Counted from the first letter of the stretch, positions 7,637-17,583 are shown. The stretch: 64,000 nt of DNA from Roseitranquillus sediminis (GCF_016918935.1 NZ_JAFFOB010000016.1:1-64000), one strand, 5' to 3'. Made by a program: numbers and translations. The notes: generated from the sequence alone by a model not told the origin.

Positions 7637-8032
7637 TCAGGCCGTTCCGGCGCGCGCCAGATCGTCCATGATCGGGCAATCAGGCCGGTCGTCGCCATGA
7701 CAGTTCACGACAAGGTCGTGAAGTGTGGCGCTGAGCGCCTGAAGCTCCGATATCTTCCGGTCGATCCGGGCGAGATGTTTCTGCGCGATCGCCTTGACAT
7801 CTGAACTCGAGCGCTCCCGGTCGTCGTAGAGCGACAAGAGCGTTCGGCACTCGTCGATGCTGAAGCCGAGCGATCGGGCGCGGCCGAGGAATGCCAGCTT
7901 GTGCAGGTCTTCTATCGCAAAATCACGATAGCCGTTCCCGCTCCGCAGGGGCCGGACGAGACCGATGTCTTCATAATAGCGGATGGTCTTCGCCGGGACC
8001 CCGCTGCGTTCCGCCACGTCTCCGATGTTCAT
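7637..8032 (-). CDS. cueR: MerR-family copper-responsive regulator (CueR type)
   Basis: This 131-residue protein has an N-terminal MerR winged helix-turn-helix (IGDVAERSGVPAKTIRYYEDIGL), a dimerisation coiled coil (about residues 75-110) and a C-terminal metal loop NCHGDDRPDC. The two cysteines eight residues apart match the monovalent-metal site of CueR/HmrR. It is transcribed divergently from the Cu+ ATPase, and two CueR-like dyads lie in the 149-bp gap. It should activate the pump, and probably its own operon, when Cu(I) rises in the cytoplasm. Confidence 0.9.
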   Translation of the reverse strand: MNIGDVAERSGVPAKTIRYYEDIGLVRPLRSGNGYRDFAIEDLHKLAFLGRARSLGFSIDECRTLLSLYDDRERSSSDVKAIAQKHLARIDRKISELQALSATLHDLVVNCHGDDRPDCPIMDDLARAGTA

Positions 8033-8070
8033 GGCCGATACCTCACCACGCCTGCTTGCCTCCAGATGGG

Positions 8071-8094
8071 CCTTCCACTGGCTGGAAGGTCAAG
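8071..8094 (-). promoter_or_regulatory. CueR-type operator/promoter facing the regulator gene
   Basis: On the minus strand TTGACC (8094-8089) is followed by the dyad CCTTCCAG-CCA-GTGGAAGG, overlapping the long spacer expected in MerR-type promoters. The -10 is weak (around CATCTG). The arms match those of the plus-strand site, so the regulator probably controls its own transcription as well as that of the pump. Confidence 0.6.
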
Positions 8095-8120
8095 CGCTAT
8101 TCCGAATGATTTTTTACCTC

Positions 8121-8151
8121 TTGACCTTCCAGTGACTGGAAGACGTAGGTC
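8121..8151 (+). promoter_or_regulatory. CueR-type promoter of the Cu+ ATPase gene
   Basis: TTGACC (8121-8126) and TAGGTC (8146-8151) are separated by 19 bp, the over-long spacer typical of MerR-family activated promoters. The spacer contains the perfect dyad CTTCCAG-TGA-CTGGAAG (8126-8142), close to the known CueR/HmrR box. The ATPase start codon follows 30 bp downstream. Confidence 0.8.
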
Positions 8152-8181
8152 TCCCGCAATCAGCCAGTCGGAGGACGGAAG

Positions 8182-10632
8182 ATGGACGCCGAAGTGACCA
8201 CGAATGTTGTCAGGGATCCGGTCTGCGGCATGACGGTGGACCCGGCCGGAGGCGCCCCCAGCCACGAGCATGACGGTCATCTCTACCACTTCTGCTCGGA
8301 GCGCTGCCGTTCGAAGTTTGCCGCTTCGCCCGGCGACTTTGTCGAAGCCGTCGATCCGGTTTGCGGGATGTCCGTCGATCGCGCGACGGCCAGGCATCTG
8401 TCCTCGCATGCGGGCGACAAGTTCTACTTCTGCTCGGGACGCTGCAAGGAGAAGTTCGACGCGGCGCCCGAGACTTACCTGAAGGGCAAGCCGACGCCGG
8501 AGCCGATGCCGGCGGGCACGATCTACACCTGCCCGATGCATCCCGAGATCGAGCAGGTCGGTCCCGGCGATTGCCCGATCTGCGGCATGGCGCTGGAGCC
8601 GAAGGGCGTGCCCACAGGTGACGAGGGCCCGAATCCCGAGCTGGTCGACTTCTCCCGCAGGTTTGCGGTCGGCGCCGTGCTGACGGCGCCGCTGGTCATC
8701 ATCGCGATGGCGCCGATGGTGGGGTTCGAGGTCGGCAGCTGGCTTGGCGAACGCGTGACCCGCTGGCTTGAGCTCATCCTGGCCACGCCGGTGATCCTCT
8801 GGTCCGGCTGGCCATTCCTGGTGCGCGGATGGAAGTCCTTCCGCAGCAGGAACCTCAACATGTTCAGCCTGATCGCAATGGGCGTCGCCGCGGCCTATGC
8901 CTTCAGCGTGGTCGCCGTCATCGCCCCCGGTCTGTTCCCCGCCGGCTTCCGCGACCATGCGGGCCAGGTCGGTGTCTATTTCGAGGCCGGCGCGGTCATC
9001 GTGGTTCTCGTGCTCCTGGGGCAGATCCTCGAGCTGCGGGCGCGCGAGCGGACGGGGTCCGCTATTCGGGCTTTGCTCGACCTCGCGGCCAAGAGCGCCC
9101 GCGTGCTCCGCGACGACGGTCGCGAGGAGGAGGTGCCGCTCGAGGAGGTGCAGATCGGCGACCGCCTTCGGGTCCGCCCCGGCGAGAAGGTGCCGGTGGA
9201 CGGCGAGGTGGTCGAGGGGCGATCGTCCGTGGACGAGTCGATGCTGACGGGCGAACCTGTCCCGGTCGAGAAGGTCGCGGGTGACCCGGTCACCGGCGCA
9301 ACGATCAACGGCACAGGCAGTTTGGTCATCGAGGCTAGGCGCGTCGGCAAGGACACGATGCTCGCGCAGATCGTGGAGATGGTCGCGGCTGCCCAGAGGT
9401 CGCGCGCCCCGATCCAGAAGCTTGCAGACGCGGTGGCGGGCTACTTCGTGCCGGCCGTCATCGCCGTTGCGGCTCTCGCGTTCATTGCCTGGTCGATCTG
9501 GGGGCCGGCGCCGGCGCTGGCCTATGCCCTGGTCTCTGCGATCGCGGTCCTCATCATCGCATGCCCCTGCGCGCTCGGCCTCGCCACGCCGATGTCGATC
9601 ATGACGGCGACGGGGCGCGGTGCGCAGGCAGGCGTGCTCATCAAGAACGCGGAAGCGCTCGAAGCCTTCGCCAGGGTTGACACGCTGATCGTCGACAAGA
9701 CTGGAACCCTGACCTTGGGTAAGCCGGAGCTGTCGGTCGTACTGCCCGAGAGCGGGCACGACGAGGCCGAGATCCTGTACCTGGCGGCAAGCCTCGAGCG
9801 GGGCTCCGAGCACCCCCTGGCGGAGGCCATCGTCCGGGGTGCCGAGGCGCGCGGCCTGACGCTCGCCAAGGCCGACGATTTCGAGGCGGTGACCGGGATG
9901 GGCGTGAAAGGCGTGGTCGACGGGAAGGCGGTCGCCTTGGGCAATGCCAAGATGCTAGCGGAGCTCGGGGTCGAGGCGCCGTCCGCGGCCGAGACCGCAA
10001 ACGCCCGGCGCGACGAGGGGGAGACCGTCATGTTCGTCGTCGTCGACGGGTTGATCGCGGGTCTCGTGAGCGTTGCGGACCCGGTCAAGGAAACGACGCC
10101 GGCCGCGCTCAAGGCGCTTCATGAGCTCGGCTTCCGGATCGTCATGGCGACGGGCGACAACGAGCGGACGGCTCGCGCGGTCGCCGGCCGTCTCGGCATC
10201 GACGAGGTCCGCGCCGACGTGCTGCCCGAGGACAAGGCGCGGATCATTCGAGACCTGCAAGCGGAAGGGCGCAAAGTGGCGATGGCCGGGGATGGCGTGA
10301 ACGATGCGCCAGCGCTGGCTCAGGCTGATGTCGGCATCGCCATGGGCACCGGCGCCGACGTCGCGATCGAGAGCGCTGGCTTCACCCTGGTCAAGGGCGA
10401 TCTCGGCGGGATCGTCAGGGCGCGCCGCCTGTCGCTCGCCACGATGCGAAACATCCGGCAGAACCTCTTCTTCGCGATGATCTACAACACGGCCGGCGTG
10501 CCGATCGCAGCAGGGCTGCTCTATCCGTTCTTCGGGCTCCTGATCTCGCCGATGTTCGCTGCCGCGGCGATGAGCCTCTCGTCCGTCTCGGTCATCGGCA
10601 ATGCGCTCAGGCTGAGGGCCGTGCGACTCTGA
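8182..10632 (+). CDS. Cu+-translocating P1B-type ATPase with two YHS domains
   Basis: The 816-residue protein begins with two YHS metal-binding modules ([10 protein letters not shown] and [10 protein letters not shown]) and a heavy-metal-binding domain ([10 protein letters not shown] ... [10 protein letters not shown]). The P1B ATPase core follows: TGEP, the membrane CPC motif in [10 protein letters not shown] near residue 461, DKTGTLT near 504, HP in SEHPLAEA and [10 protein letters not shown] near 703. The CPC motif identifies monovalent copper (or silver) export. There is no N-terminal HMA (CxxC) domain; YHS domains take its place. It is driven by the CueR-type promoter upstream and converges with the permease gene 15 bp away. 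Confidence 0.95.
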   Translation: MDAEVTTNVVRDPVCGMTVDPAGGAPSHEHDGHLYHFCSERCRSKFAASPGDFVEAVDPVCGMSVDRATARHLSSHAGDKFYFCSGRCKEKFDAAPETYLKGKPTPEPMPAGTIYTCPMHPEIEQVGPGDCPICGMALEPKGVPTGDEGPNPELVDFSRRFAVGAVLTAPLVIIAMAPMVGFEVGSWLGERVTRWLELILATPVILWSGWPFLVRGWKSFRSRNLNMFSLIAMGVAAAYAFSVVAVIAPGLFPAGFRDHAGQVGVYFEAGAVIVVLVLLGQILELRARERTGSAIRALLDLAAKSARVLRDDGREEEVPLEEVQIGDRLRVRPGEKVPVDGEVVEGRSSVDESMLTGEPVPVEKVAGDPVTGATINGTGSLVIEARRVGKDTMLAQIVEMVAAAQRSRAPIQKLADAVAGYFVPAVIAVAALAFIAWSIWGPAPALAYALVSAIAVLIIACPCALGLATPMSIMTATGRGAQAGVLIKNAEALEAFARVDTLIVDKTGTLTLGKPELSVVLPESGHDEAEILYLAASLERGSEHPLAEAIVRGAEARGLTLAKADDFEAVTGMGVKGVVDGKAVALGNAKMLAELGVEAPSAAETANARRDEGETVMFVVVDGLIAGLVSVADPVKETTPAALKALHELGFRIVMATGDNERTARAVAGRLGIDEVRADVLPEDKARIIRDLQAEGRKVAMAGDGVNDAPALAQADVGIAMGTGADVAIESAGFTLVKGDLGGIVRARRLSLATMRNIRQNLFFAMIYNTAGVPIAAGLLYPFFGLLISPMFAAAAMSLSSVSVIGNALRLRAVRL

Positions 10633-10647
10633 TCGAAAGCTTCTCGT

Positions 10648-11805
10648 TCAAGAGCGGGCGCGGGATGCCTCGTGCTCTTGCTGGTTGCGGCGTTCCCGGC
10701 TCTCGCCGCCGCCGCGGAAATGCAGCCAAAGAAGCGCGGCGGCCGCGGCCAGGAAGGCGAGGTTCAGGAAGAAGGTGTAGTCGATCGCGAAGCGGACCAT
10801 CTCCTGCAGCGACGGCCGCTCGGTCGGGATCATGCCGAGAAGCGCGAAGAGGTAGTGCACCGTGATGCCCGCCGCGACCATGCAGACGTAAAGCAGCCCA
10901 GAAAGGTAGAGAGCGTAGCGCCAGCCATAGTACTTGGCGTGGACCCAGATCACGGTCGCCGCCACGAGGTCGGCTCCGAGGAACGCCACCACGCCGCCAA
11001 AGGACGCATCGCGCGACCACAGCATCGCCGCCAGCGGCACGTTGCCCATCGACCCGATAAAGGTGAAGAACGCGACCACAGGGGCGACGAGTGCGTTCTC
11101 AAGCACGATGAGAAACCCGGGGCTCTGCTGCGCGCCGCCGTCGCCGATGAGGAAGATCGCGTTCCAGAAGCTCTGCGGCACGAAGACCGAGATGAAGCCG
11201 GCGATGGTGAAGCCGAGGAGGATCTCCTTCCAGACCATCTTCCATTCCATGAAGAACGCCTGGGCGATCCGTTGCCAACCCTTGCGGGAGACGAGCTTGT
11301 CGCGGAACGAGCCCTTCATCCCGTGGTCCATGTCCATTCCCTCGCTTTGCTGGGCGTTCTCGCCGTGCTCCTTCGCCTGGTCGACGAGGCCCGAGGGGAA
11401 CCAGAGCTGCGTGAGGATGTAGGCGTAGACGATCATCAGCACGCCGAGCAGAAAGTTCGCGAGGGTGAACTTCCAGCCGAGCAGCACCCAGAGGACGATG
11501 CCGAGCTCGATCACCAGATTGGTCGACGCGATCAGGAACGCGATCGAGTTCATCGGATGCGCGCCCTTGACCAGGACCGAGCGCGACGCGGCGAGCGCGG
11601 CGAAGGAACAGGACGAAGAGATGAAGCCAAAGAATCCGGCGATACCAGCCACTTTCGGCCCGCGCTCGCCGAGGATCTTGGCCATCTGCTCGCGAGTGAC
11701 GAGAACCTGGATGCCGGCGGAGATGATGTAGCCGAAGATCAGCGCCCACAGCGCTTTCCACAGCATTCCGGCGCCAGTGGTGAAGGCCTGAAGAACTTGA
11801 TCCAT
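10648..11805 (-). CDS. COG0701/ArsP-like permease
   Basis: The 385-residue protein has about eight to ten membrane helices and the family feature GFFGFISSSCSFAALAASRSVL, with paired serine-cysteine residues in a helix, repeated less strictly in GSMGNVPLAAMLW. A Met/His-rich cytoplasmic loop (EGMDMDHGMKG) could contact metal. Family PF03773 includes ArsP exporters of organoarsenicals and many permeases of unknown substrate. It follows arsH on the same strand, but the IS66 element now separates them. It may export arsenicals or another metal(loid). Confidence 0.8.
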   Translation of the reverse strand: MDQVLQAFTTGAGMLWKALWALIFGYIISAGIQVLVTREQMAKILGERGPKVAGIAGFFGFISSSCSFAALAASRSVLVKGAHPMNSIAFLIASTNLVIELGIVLWVLLGWKFTLANFLLGVLMIVYAYILTQLWFPSGLVDQAKEHGENAQQSEGMDMDHGMKGSFRDKLVSRKGWQRIAQAFFMEWKMVWKEILLGFTIAGFISVFVPQSFWNAIFLIGDGGAQQSPGFLIVLENALVAPVVAFFTFIGSMGNVPLAAMLWSRDASFGGVVAFLGADLVAATVIWVHAKYYGWRYALYLSGLLYVCMVAAGITVHYLFALLGMIPTERPSLQEMVRFAIDYTFFLNLAFLAAAAALLWLHFRGGGESRERRNQQEHEASRARS

Positions 11806-12029
11806 GAAGCTTGCTTGTCGGCTGCCCGTTCCGTCCCGATCCAGAAAAACTACCGGATTTGCTCGAGGTTCCTTCTGGCGCCTGGGGAGGTGCGTCGAAG
11901 TCCAGCTTCGCTTACGGTGGAGGGTAAGCGCGCCGCTTGCGGCATAGCGGTGTCGGGTTGACGGGCTTACGGCGCGGGTTTCCAGGCCAGACTGCAAACT
12001 TCTTTGGAAACCACCTCCACGGTTGGCGG

Positions 12030-13630
12030 TCAGGCGGCGGCGTTTGCGGCGGGTTTGGCAAAGGTCCAGGGGAGCAGCTCGTCGATGCGCGCCATGGGGT
12101 GGCCGGCGGCGATCGCCTCGAGCACCGACTTCATGTAGCCGTAGGGCTCCACCGCGTTCACGCGGCAGGTCCCGATCAGCGAAGCGATGCGGGCCCAGGC
12201 CTCGGCGCCTTCGTCGTGGCCTGCGAAGAGCGCATTCTTGCGCGTGAGGGCGTGGGGCCTGATCAGGTTCTCGACCCTGTTCGAGTCCAGCTCGACACGG
12301 CCGTCGTCGAGGAAGACGCAGAGCGGCTCCCAGCTCTTGAGGATGTAGCGGACGGCCTCGCCCATCTTGCTGGAGCCGGAGAGACGCTCCTTCTGTGCGC
12401 GCAGCCAGGCGCCGAGCGCATCGACCAGCGGCTTCGAGCGGGCCTGGCGGACGGCGCGACGCTCCTCGGGACCACGGCCGCGGATTTCCGCCTCGACGGC
12501 GTAGAGCGCGGCGATGCGCCGGAGCGCCTCCTCGGCCACGGGCGAGCCGGCCTTCGGCGTGGCGTCGATCAGCTTGCGCCGCGCGTGCGACCAGCATTGG
12601 GCGAGCACGAGCGGTCGGCCGCCCTCGCGGTCGTCCTTCGTAAGGCGCCGGCGTAGCCGTCCACTTGCAGGACGCCGTCGAAGCCTGTCAGCAGCCGCTC
12701 GGCATGCGCGCCGGCGCGGCCAGGGGCGTAGGTGAACACGACGCCGGGCGGGTCGCCGCCGCCCCAAGGTCGGTCGTCTCGCGCCATAGCCCAGAGATAG
12801 CCCGTCTTGGTCTTGCCGCGGCCGGGGTCGAGCACCGGGATCGTGGTCTCGTCGATGTAGAGCTTGCCCGAGCGCTTCAGGAGTTCGGCCATCCGGTCGA
12901 CGATCGGGCGCAGATGCCAGGCGGCGACGCCCACCCAGTCCGCCAGCGTCGAGCGGTCCACCGTCACGCCGTGACGGGCGAGGACCTGGCTCTGGCGATA
13001 CAAGGGCATGTGCTCGGAGAACTTGGCGACCATGACATGCGCGATCAGCGCCTCCGTCGGCAGACCGCCTTCGATCAGGTGCGCCGGCGCGGGCGCCTGA
13101 GCCACCCCCGCGCGGCCCTTCGGGCAGGCGTAGCGGGGGCGGATGGTGACCAGCACGCGGTACTGCGCCGGCACGACGTCGAGCCGATGTGCCCGGTCCT
13201 CGCCGATCCTGACCATCTCTCCGCAGCCGCAGGGGCAGCGCCGGTTCTCGGGCTCGATCACGCGCTCGATGCGCGGCAGGTCGGCCGGCAGCGCCCGATT
13301 GGGCTTCGGCCGCTTGGACGAGTCCGCCGTCGCCGCCTTGTCGGCCGAGGGACGCTTCTCGTGAGCGGTCTTCGCCTCGGCGATGGCGGTCTCGATTTCC
13401 TCGAGCGCCAGCGCGAGCTGGTCGGGGTGGAGCTTCTCCGAGCGCGGTCCGAACCGGGCGCGGCGCATCTCGCGCAGGAGCGTCTCCAGCCGCGCCGCAT
13501 AGGCCTTCTGGTCGGCCATCTCCGCCTCGAGGTGGAGCCGCGCCGCGCGCTCGGCGGCGAGTGCGCCGCGCTCCGCCACGAGCGCTGCGTGCAACGCGGC
13601 GATCTCGGTGATGTCCTCGGCGGCAGGCAT
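12030..13630 (-). pseudogene. tnpC: IS66 transposase TnpC, frameshifted
   Basis: The N-terminal frame (from ATG 13630) carries the leucine-rich coiled region, the zinc-finger-like CPCGCGEM and the start of the DDE domain (YIDETTIPVLDPG, LQVDGYAG). Homology then moves to another frame (RLTKDDREGG ... CWSHARRKL ... SNRVENLIRPHALTRKN) and runs to the stop at 12030. The break is near 12,645, where one or two residues between GYAG and RLT are missing or shifted. In intact IS66 copies this is one protein of about 530 residues. It is inactive unless the frameshift is a sequence error. Confidence 0.88.
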
Positions 13631-13696
13631 GGCGGCAGACTACCAGAGCCAAGGACACGGACAACTGAAATGCTCAGCAGAGTCAGTGGCTTGGCG

Positions 13697-14050
13697 CTAC
13701 GCCGCCGTCTCCGGCGCCCGCACCCGCCGCGGCGTCACGCGCCGCCAGTCGAGCCCTTCGAGTAGCGCCTCAAACTGCGCCCGCGACAGGCGCATGACGC
13801 CGTCCTTCACCGCGGGCCAGGCGAACCGCCCCTCGTCGAGACGCTTGTAGATCATCACGAGCCCAGTCCCGTCCCACACCAGGATCTTCAACCTGTCGCC
13901 GCGCTTGGACCTGAAGATCACGGTCAGCCCGGAATGCGGGTCGAGCCCGAGCTCGCGCTGCACCGTCGCCGCCAGCCCGTCGTGACCGCGCCGGAAGTCC
14001 ACCGGCTTCGTCGCGATCACGATCGGCATCCGCTGCCCGGGCGTGATCAT
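13697..14050 (-). CDS. tnpB: IS66 accessory protein TnpB
   Basis: The 117-residue protein matches IS66 Orf2 (PF05717) from end to end: PVDFRRGHDGLAATVQ near the start, then FRSKRGDRLKILVWDGTGLVMIYKRL, then the C-terminal region RLSRAQFEALLEGLDW. TnpB is required for IS66 transposition, but its biochemical role is not settled. It overlaps the tnpA stop by four bases and is intact. Confidence 0.93.
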   Translation of the reverse strand: MITPGQRMPIVIATKPVDFRRGHDGLAATVQRELGLDPHSGLTVIFRSKRGDRLKILVWDGTGLVMIYKRLDEGRFAWPAVKDGVMRLSRAQFEALLEGLDWRRVTPRRVRAPETAA

Positions 14051-14492
14051 CGCCGCGCCCCGAGCGCCGCGGCGATCTCCGCGATCCGCACCGCCGGCGT
14101 CGCCCCGTCGAGACGGACCGTTATCTCGCCCGCGACGATCTCCACGGCCTGCGCCGGCGCGGTGCTCTCGATCCTCGGCGTTGGCGTTGGCGTCGGCTCC
14201 TCCGCGACCACCAATGCCGCAAAGCCGAAGCCGTCCTCCGCGACCGGTCCTCCGGCAGCGCCAGCCGACCTTGCCGCGCGGCCCGCCGCCATGTCGTCAG
14301 CTGCTGCGGCGCGATTCCGTGTCGGTGCGCGACATCCTTCACCGAAGCTCCCGGCTCCAGGCTCTCGCGGACAATCCGCCCCTTCACCGCCTCCGGCCAC
14401 TCCCGTCGACCGGTCGCGCTCTCCCGAACCTCGATCCGCCCCACGAACCCAGATCGCCAGCCGTCGCCCCCGCCCGCGCCGTGTTTGCCCAT
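14047..14492 (-). pseudogene. tnpA: IS66 TnpA, frameshifted
   Basis: The N-terminal half contains the helix-turn-helix region of IS66 TnpA (RIVRESLEPGASVKDVAHRHGI, QQLTTWRRAARQGRLALP). The C-terminal half (FGFAALVVAEEP ... VEIVAGEITVRLDG ... IAEIAAALGARR) continues in another frame after about 14,240. A full-length protein would be about 145 residues. Together with the tnpC frameshift this leaves only tnpB intact. Confidence 0.85.
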
Positions 14493-14678
14493 GCCAAACC
14501 CTCCGGAAAACTCAGCGGAACGTCAGGCAAACGGCGCATCTGCTGAAGGTCGAAAGGCTATGGGGCGTCCGGCGCGCTTACGGTGGAGGAGGCCTCGCGG
14601 ATCGCGCAGGCGATGACCGCCGCGATCATTTTCTCTTTCGAGAGGTCGTCGGCCGGCGGCCTTCCGTGAGCCACGCGG

Positions 14679-15410
14679 TCAGGTCGAGCGCTGGTTGACG
14701 CGCTGTGACAGCTGCTCAGCGCTTTCCACCCGCTCCGAATAGCGGTCGGTCAGACAGGCCGAGCGGTCGCGCGTGAGATGGGTGAACTTCACGAGCTCCT
14801 CCATCACGTCGACGATGCGGTTGTAGTAGGGCGACGGGCGCATCCGCCCGGCGTCGTCGAACTCGGCCCAGGCCTTCGCAACCGAGGACTGATTGGGGAT
14901 CGTCACCATGCGCATCCAGCGGCCGAGGATGCGCATCTGGTTGACGGCGTTGAAGCTCTGCGATCCGCCCGAGACCTGCATCACCGCGAGCGTCTTGCCC
15001 TGCGTGGGCCGGATGCCGCCGAGCGACAGCGGCAGCCAATCGATCTGCGCCTTCATGACCCCCGTCATCGCGCCATGGCGCTCGGGCGAGCACCACACCA
15101 TGCCCTCAGCCCAGGTCGCGAGCTCACGCAGCTCCTTGACCTTCGGGTGGTCGGGGCCTTCCGCGTCCGGCAGCGGCAGACCGGAAGGATTGAAGGTGCG
15201 GGTTTCGGCGCCGAACCAGCGGAGCAGGCGCGCCGCCTCCTCCGAGGCGAAGCGCGAGTAGGAGCGTTCCCGCAGCGAGCCATAGAGCATCAGGATGCGC
15301 GGCGGGTGCGTGGGCGCACCCGGCCCGGCGAGCGCGGCTACGTCGATCGGCTGGAGCGACGCCGGGTCGATGTTCAGCAGGTCTTCGATCGGGATGGAAC
15401 GATCAGCCAT
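14679..15410 (-). CDS. arsH: ArsH NADPH-dependent FMN reductase / organoarsenical oxidase
   Basis: The ATG at 15410 overlaps the acr3 stop by eight bases and gives 243 residues; an upstream in-frame start at 15428 is less likely. The flavodoxin-like fold is seen in [26 protein letters not shown], with [12 protein letters not shown] and the conserved [23 protein letters not shown]. ArsH uses NADPH and FMN to oxidise trivalent methylarsenicals and gives general thiol-redox protection. It is the last gene of the arsRC-acr3-arsH operon before the IS66 insertion. Confidence 0.93.
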   Translation of the reverse strand: MADRSIPIEDLLNIDPASLQPIDVAALAGPGAPTHPPRILMLYGSLRERSYSRFASEEAARLLRWFGAETRTFNPSGLPLPDAEGPDHPKVKELRELATWAEGMVWCSPERHGAMTGVMKAQIDWLPLSLGGIRPTQGKTLAVMQVSGGSQSFNAVNQMRILGRWMRMVTIPNQSSVAKAWAEFDDAGRMRPSPYYNRIVDVMEELVKFTHLTRDRSACLTDRYSERVESAEQLSQRVNQRST

Positions 15411-16515
15411 GCCGCGCGCCTCCGGCATCCGCGGGGAAATGATGCCGCGTCCGGTTGGCGAAGGCGACGAGGGACAGCATCACCGGCACCTCGACGAGAA
15501 CGCCGACCACGGTCGCGAGCGCAGCGCCGGACTGGAGGCCGAACAGGCTGATCGCGACCGCGACCGCGAGCTCGAAGAAGTTGGAGGTTCCGATGAGCGC
15601 GCACGGGGCCGCGACGTTGAAGGGCACGCGCCATGCCCATGCGGCCGCATAGGCGAGCGCGAAGATCCCGTAGGACTGGATGAGCAGCGGGATGGCGATC
15701 AGCACGATCAGCAGCGGCTGCTCCAGGATGATCTGCCCCTGAAAGCCGAAGAGGAGCACGACCGTCGCGAGAAGGCCGATCACCGAAGCAGGCTTGACCG
15801 TCGCCGTGAAGCGCGCGACCGCCGCCTCGGCGTCCTCGCCCCGGCTTCCGCGTGCGAGCCACTGGCGCGTGGCGGCGCCGGCCGCCAGCGGGATCAGGAT
15901 GTAGAGCCCCACCGAGAGGATCAGCGTCTCCCACGGCACCGCGATGTCGGTGACGCCGAGCAGCAGCGCCACGATCGGCGCGAAGGCGAAGATCATGATG
16001 ATGTCGTTCACCGACACCTGCACCAGCGTGTAGGTCGGGTCGCCTCGCGTCAGCTGCGACCAGACGAATACCATGGCCGTGCAAGGTGCAGCCCCGAGCA
16101 GGATCAGACCGGCAATGTACTGCTGCGCATCGGCCGGTGCGATCAGGTCCGCGAACAGGACCTCGAAGAACAGGACGGCAAGACCTGCCATGGTGAAGGG
16201 CTTGATCAGCCAGTTCACCACGATCGTCAGCAGCAGCCCCTTCGGCCGGTCGCCGATGTGCGACAGGCTGGCGAAATCGACCGCCACCATCATTGGGTAG
16301 ACCATCGCCCAGATCAGGACGGCGACGACGAGATTGACGGACGCGATGTCGAGGCCCGCGAGTGTCTCGAACAGTCCTGGAAACGTATTGCCGATCAGCA
16401 GGCCCGCGCCGATGCACAGGGCGACCCAGACGGAGAGCCACTTCTCGAAGAAGCCAATACCGGCGGGCGGCGACGCGATTGCCTCGGCCGTGGGAGCGTA
16501 GGTGTCGTCGCTCAT
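15403..16515 (-). CDS. arsB: Acr3 arsenite efflux permease
   Basis: The 370-residue protein has ten predicted membrane helices. The Acr3 landmarks are present: an N-terminal soluble leader, [13 protein letters not shown], the helix-4 cysteine motif in [13 protein letters not shown] (arsenite-binding Cys of the family) and a helix-9 region [21 protein letters not shown]. It exports arsenite as a thiolate-bound oxyanion using the membrane potential. Its start overlaps the arsC stop (ATGA). In Acr3 nomenclature it is not related to E. coli ArsB, although annotators often use that symbol. Confidence 0.94.
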   Translation of the reverse strand: MSDDTYAPTAEAIASPPAGIGFFEKWLSVWVALCIGAGLLIGNTFPGLFETLAGLDIASVNLVVAVLIWAMVYPMMVAVDFASLSHIGDRPKGLLLTIVVNWLIKPFTMAGLAVLFFEVLFADLIAPADAQQYIAGLILLGAAPCTAMVFVWSQLTRGDPTYTLVQVSVNDIIMIFAFAPIVALLLGVTDIAVPWETLILSVGLYILIPLAAGAATRQWLARGSRGEDAEAAVARFTATVKPASVIGLLATVVLLFGFQGQIILEQPLLIVLIAIPLLIQSYGIFALAYAAAWAWRVPFNVAAPCALIGTSNFFELAVAVAISLFGLQSGAALATVVGVLVEVPVMLSLVAFANRTRHHFPADAGGARHG

Positions 16516-16955
16516 CGGGCGGCGCTATCATTCGTCTTTACAGGTCGTCCCTGCGCATCCACGACGAGCTCGCCATCCTCCTTGCGGAATTCGCCCTGCT
16601 GCGGATCGGGCAGGATCTCCAGCACGGCTTCGGACGGACGGCAGAGCCGGGTCCCGAGCGGTGTCTCCACGATCGGCCGATTGATCAGGATGGGATGCTG
16701 CAGCATCAGGTCGATCAGCTCGTCGTCGGTGAACTTCGGATCGTCGAGCCCGAGCTCGTCGTAGGGCGTGCCTTTCCGGCGCAGGAGGTCGCGGACCGGA
16801 ATGCCCATCGCGGCGATCAGCGCCAGGAGCCGCTCGCGGCTGGGCGGGGTCTTCAGATATTCGATGACCTCCGGCTCCTCGCCGGAGTTGCGGATCAGCG
16901 CCAGCACGTTGCGCGACGTGCCGCAGTTCGGGTTGTGATAGATCGTGGTGGTCAT
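16512..16955 (-). CDS. arsC: Glutaredoxin-coupled arsenate reductase ArsC
   Basis: The 147-residue protein is full length for the Spx/ArsC glutaredoxin family. The catalytic cysteine is in [10 protein letters not shown] (Cys near residue 11). The conserved [11 protein letters not shown] and the arginine triad region [23 protein letters not shown] are present. It reduces arsenate to arsenite, which Acr3 then exports. It overlaps arsR upstream and acr3 downstream by four bases each. Confidence 0.95.
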   Translation of the reverse strand: MTTTIYHNPNCGTSRNVLALIRNSGEEPEVIEYLKTPPSRERLLALIAAMGIPVRDLLRRKGTPYDELGLDDPKFTDDELIDLMLQHPILINRPIVETPLGTRLCRPSEAVLEILPDPQQGEFRKEDGELVVDAQGRPVKTNDSAAR

Positions 16956-17293
16956 GCGGTCTCTTTCCGCGAGGCGGCCGTCGGAGGAGCGATCCCGCAG
17001 GCTGCCGGATCGCCAGCGCAGCAGTGGCGGGTCAGGTAGTCGATCAGGCCTGTCATGGTGTCGAAGCTGGCCGCGTAGATGAGCGAGCGTCCCTCACGCC
17101 GGACTGTCACCAGCCCGGCGTGCTTCAGCTCCTTGAGGTGGAACGACAAGGTCGCCGAGGGAAGATCGAGAGCCTCGCCGATCCGACCTACTGCGCGCCC
17201 CTCCGGACCGGCCTCCACCAGAAGACGGAAGATGTCGAGACGCGTCTCCTGTGAGAGTGCGGCGAGCGCGGCCAAGGTGTCCTGTTTCTCCAT
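16952..17293 (-). CDS. arsR: ArsR-family arsenic-responsive repressor
   Basis: The start is placed at ATG 17293 (113 residues); the longer upstream frame would run through the promoter. It has the ArsR winged helix (LSQETRLDIFRLLVEAGPEGRAVGRI ... LPSATLSFHLKELKHAGLV). It lacks the classic ELCVCDL box and instead has a C-terminal cysteine set (HCCAGDPAACG), as in the alphaproteobacterial or thiol-C-terminal ArsR types that bind As(III). It is the first gene of the ars operon and probably binds the dyad just upstream. Confidence 0.92.
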   Translation of the reverse strand: MEKQDTLAALAALSQETRLDIFRLLVEAGPEGRAVGRIGEALDLPSATLSFHLKELKHAGLVTVRREGRSLIYAASFDTMTGLIDYLTRHCCAGDPAACGIAPPTAASRKETA

Positions 17294-17295
17294 AA

Positions 17296-17328
17296 CTCCA
17301 CGATATTGGAGATTTAGTAGACAATCAA
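17296..17328 (-). promoter_or_regulatory. ars promoter with overlapping dyad operator
   Basis: On the minus strand TTGATT (17328-17323) and TATCGT (17305-17300) are 17 bp apart. The inverted repeat CTCCA-N6-TGGAG (17296-17311) covers the -10 box and ends just before the arsR ATG at 17293. A repressor bound there would block RNA polymerase, the expected ArsR arrangement. Confidence 0.7.
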
Positions 17329-17583
17329 TCCCCGAAGTTCGGCAGCGCGTCCGGCGCGAGCGGCCGGACAATGATGCCGAAGGCGCAGTCCATGAAGGGG
17401 CGAAAACGGTCCGTTCTGGCCGCTCTGAACAGCGCTCGTGAGATCAAGCTCTTACGGTAGGTCAGAACCCCCGCCCAGAACTCCCGACGTTCTGGGAGGT
17501 TTGTGGCCAGGTGATGGAAGACTCGCTGGTCGGGCGACCTGTCCTGAGGTATGACATCGCCCTACCGCAGAAGGAGGCCACTG

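Larger units (their letters stand above)
11924..14581 (-). mobile_element. IS66-family insertion sequence (2658 bp, 8-bp target duplication)
   Basis: The element is bounded by GTAAGCGCGCC (11924-11934) and its inverse GGCGCGCTTAC (14571-14581). The 8-bp sequence GGTGGAGG flanks both ends (11916-11923 and 14582-14589), the duplication length typical of IS66. Inside are tnpA, tnpB and tnpC on the minus strand. tnpA and tnpC both carry frameshifts, so the copy may no longer be autonomous. It sits between arsH and the permease gene. Confidence 0.95.

Noticed and set aside
8029-9813. 594-codon minus-strand ORF
   Set aside because: Antisense to the copper ATPase; its Arg/His/Asp-rich sequence has no family features.
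10649-10681. Terminator between the copper ATPase and permease genes
   Set aside because: CAAGAGC/GCTCTTG can pair but the loop is long (19 nt), there is no T-run, and it lies within the permease coding sequence.
10672-11961. 429-codon plus-strand ORF
   Set aside because: It lies opposite the permease gene, has the charged-residue bias of an antisense frame and shows no domain; the minus-strand frame encodes a clear membrane protein.
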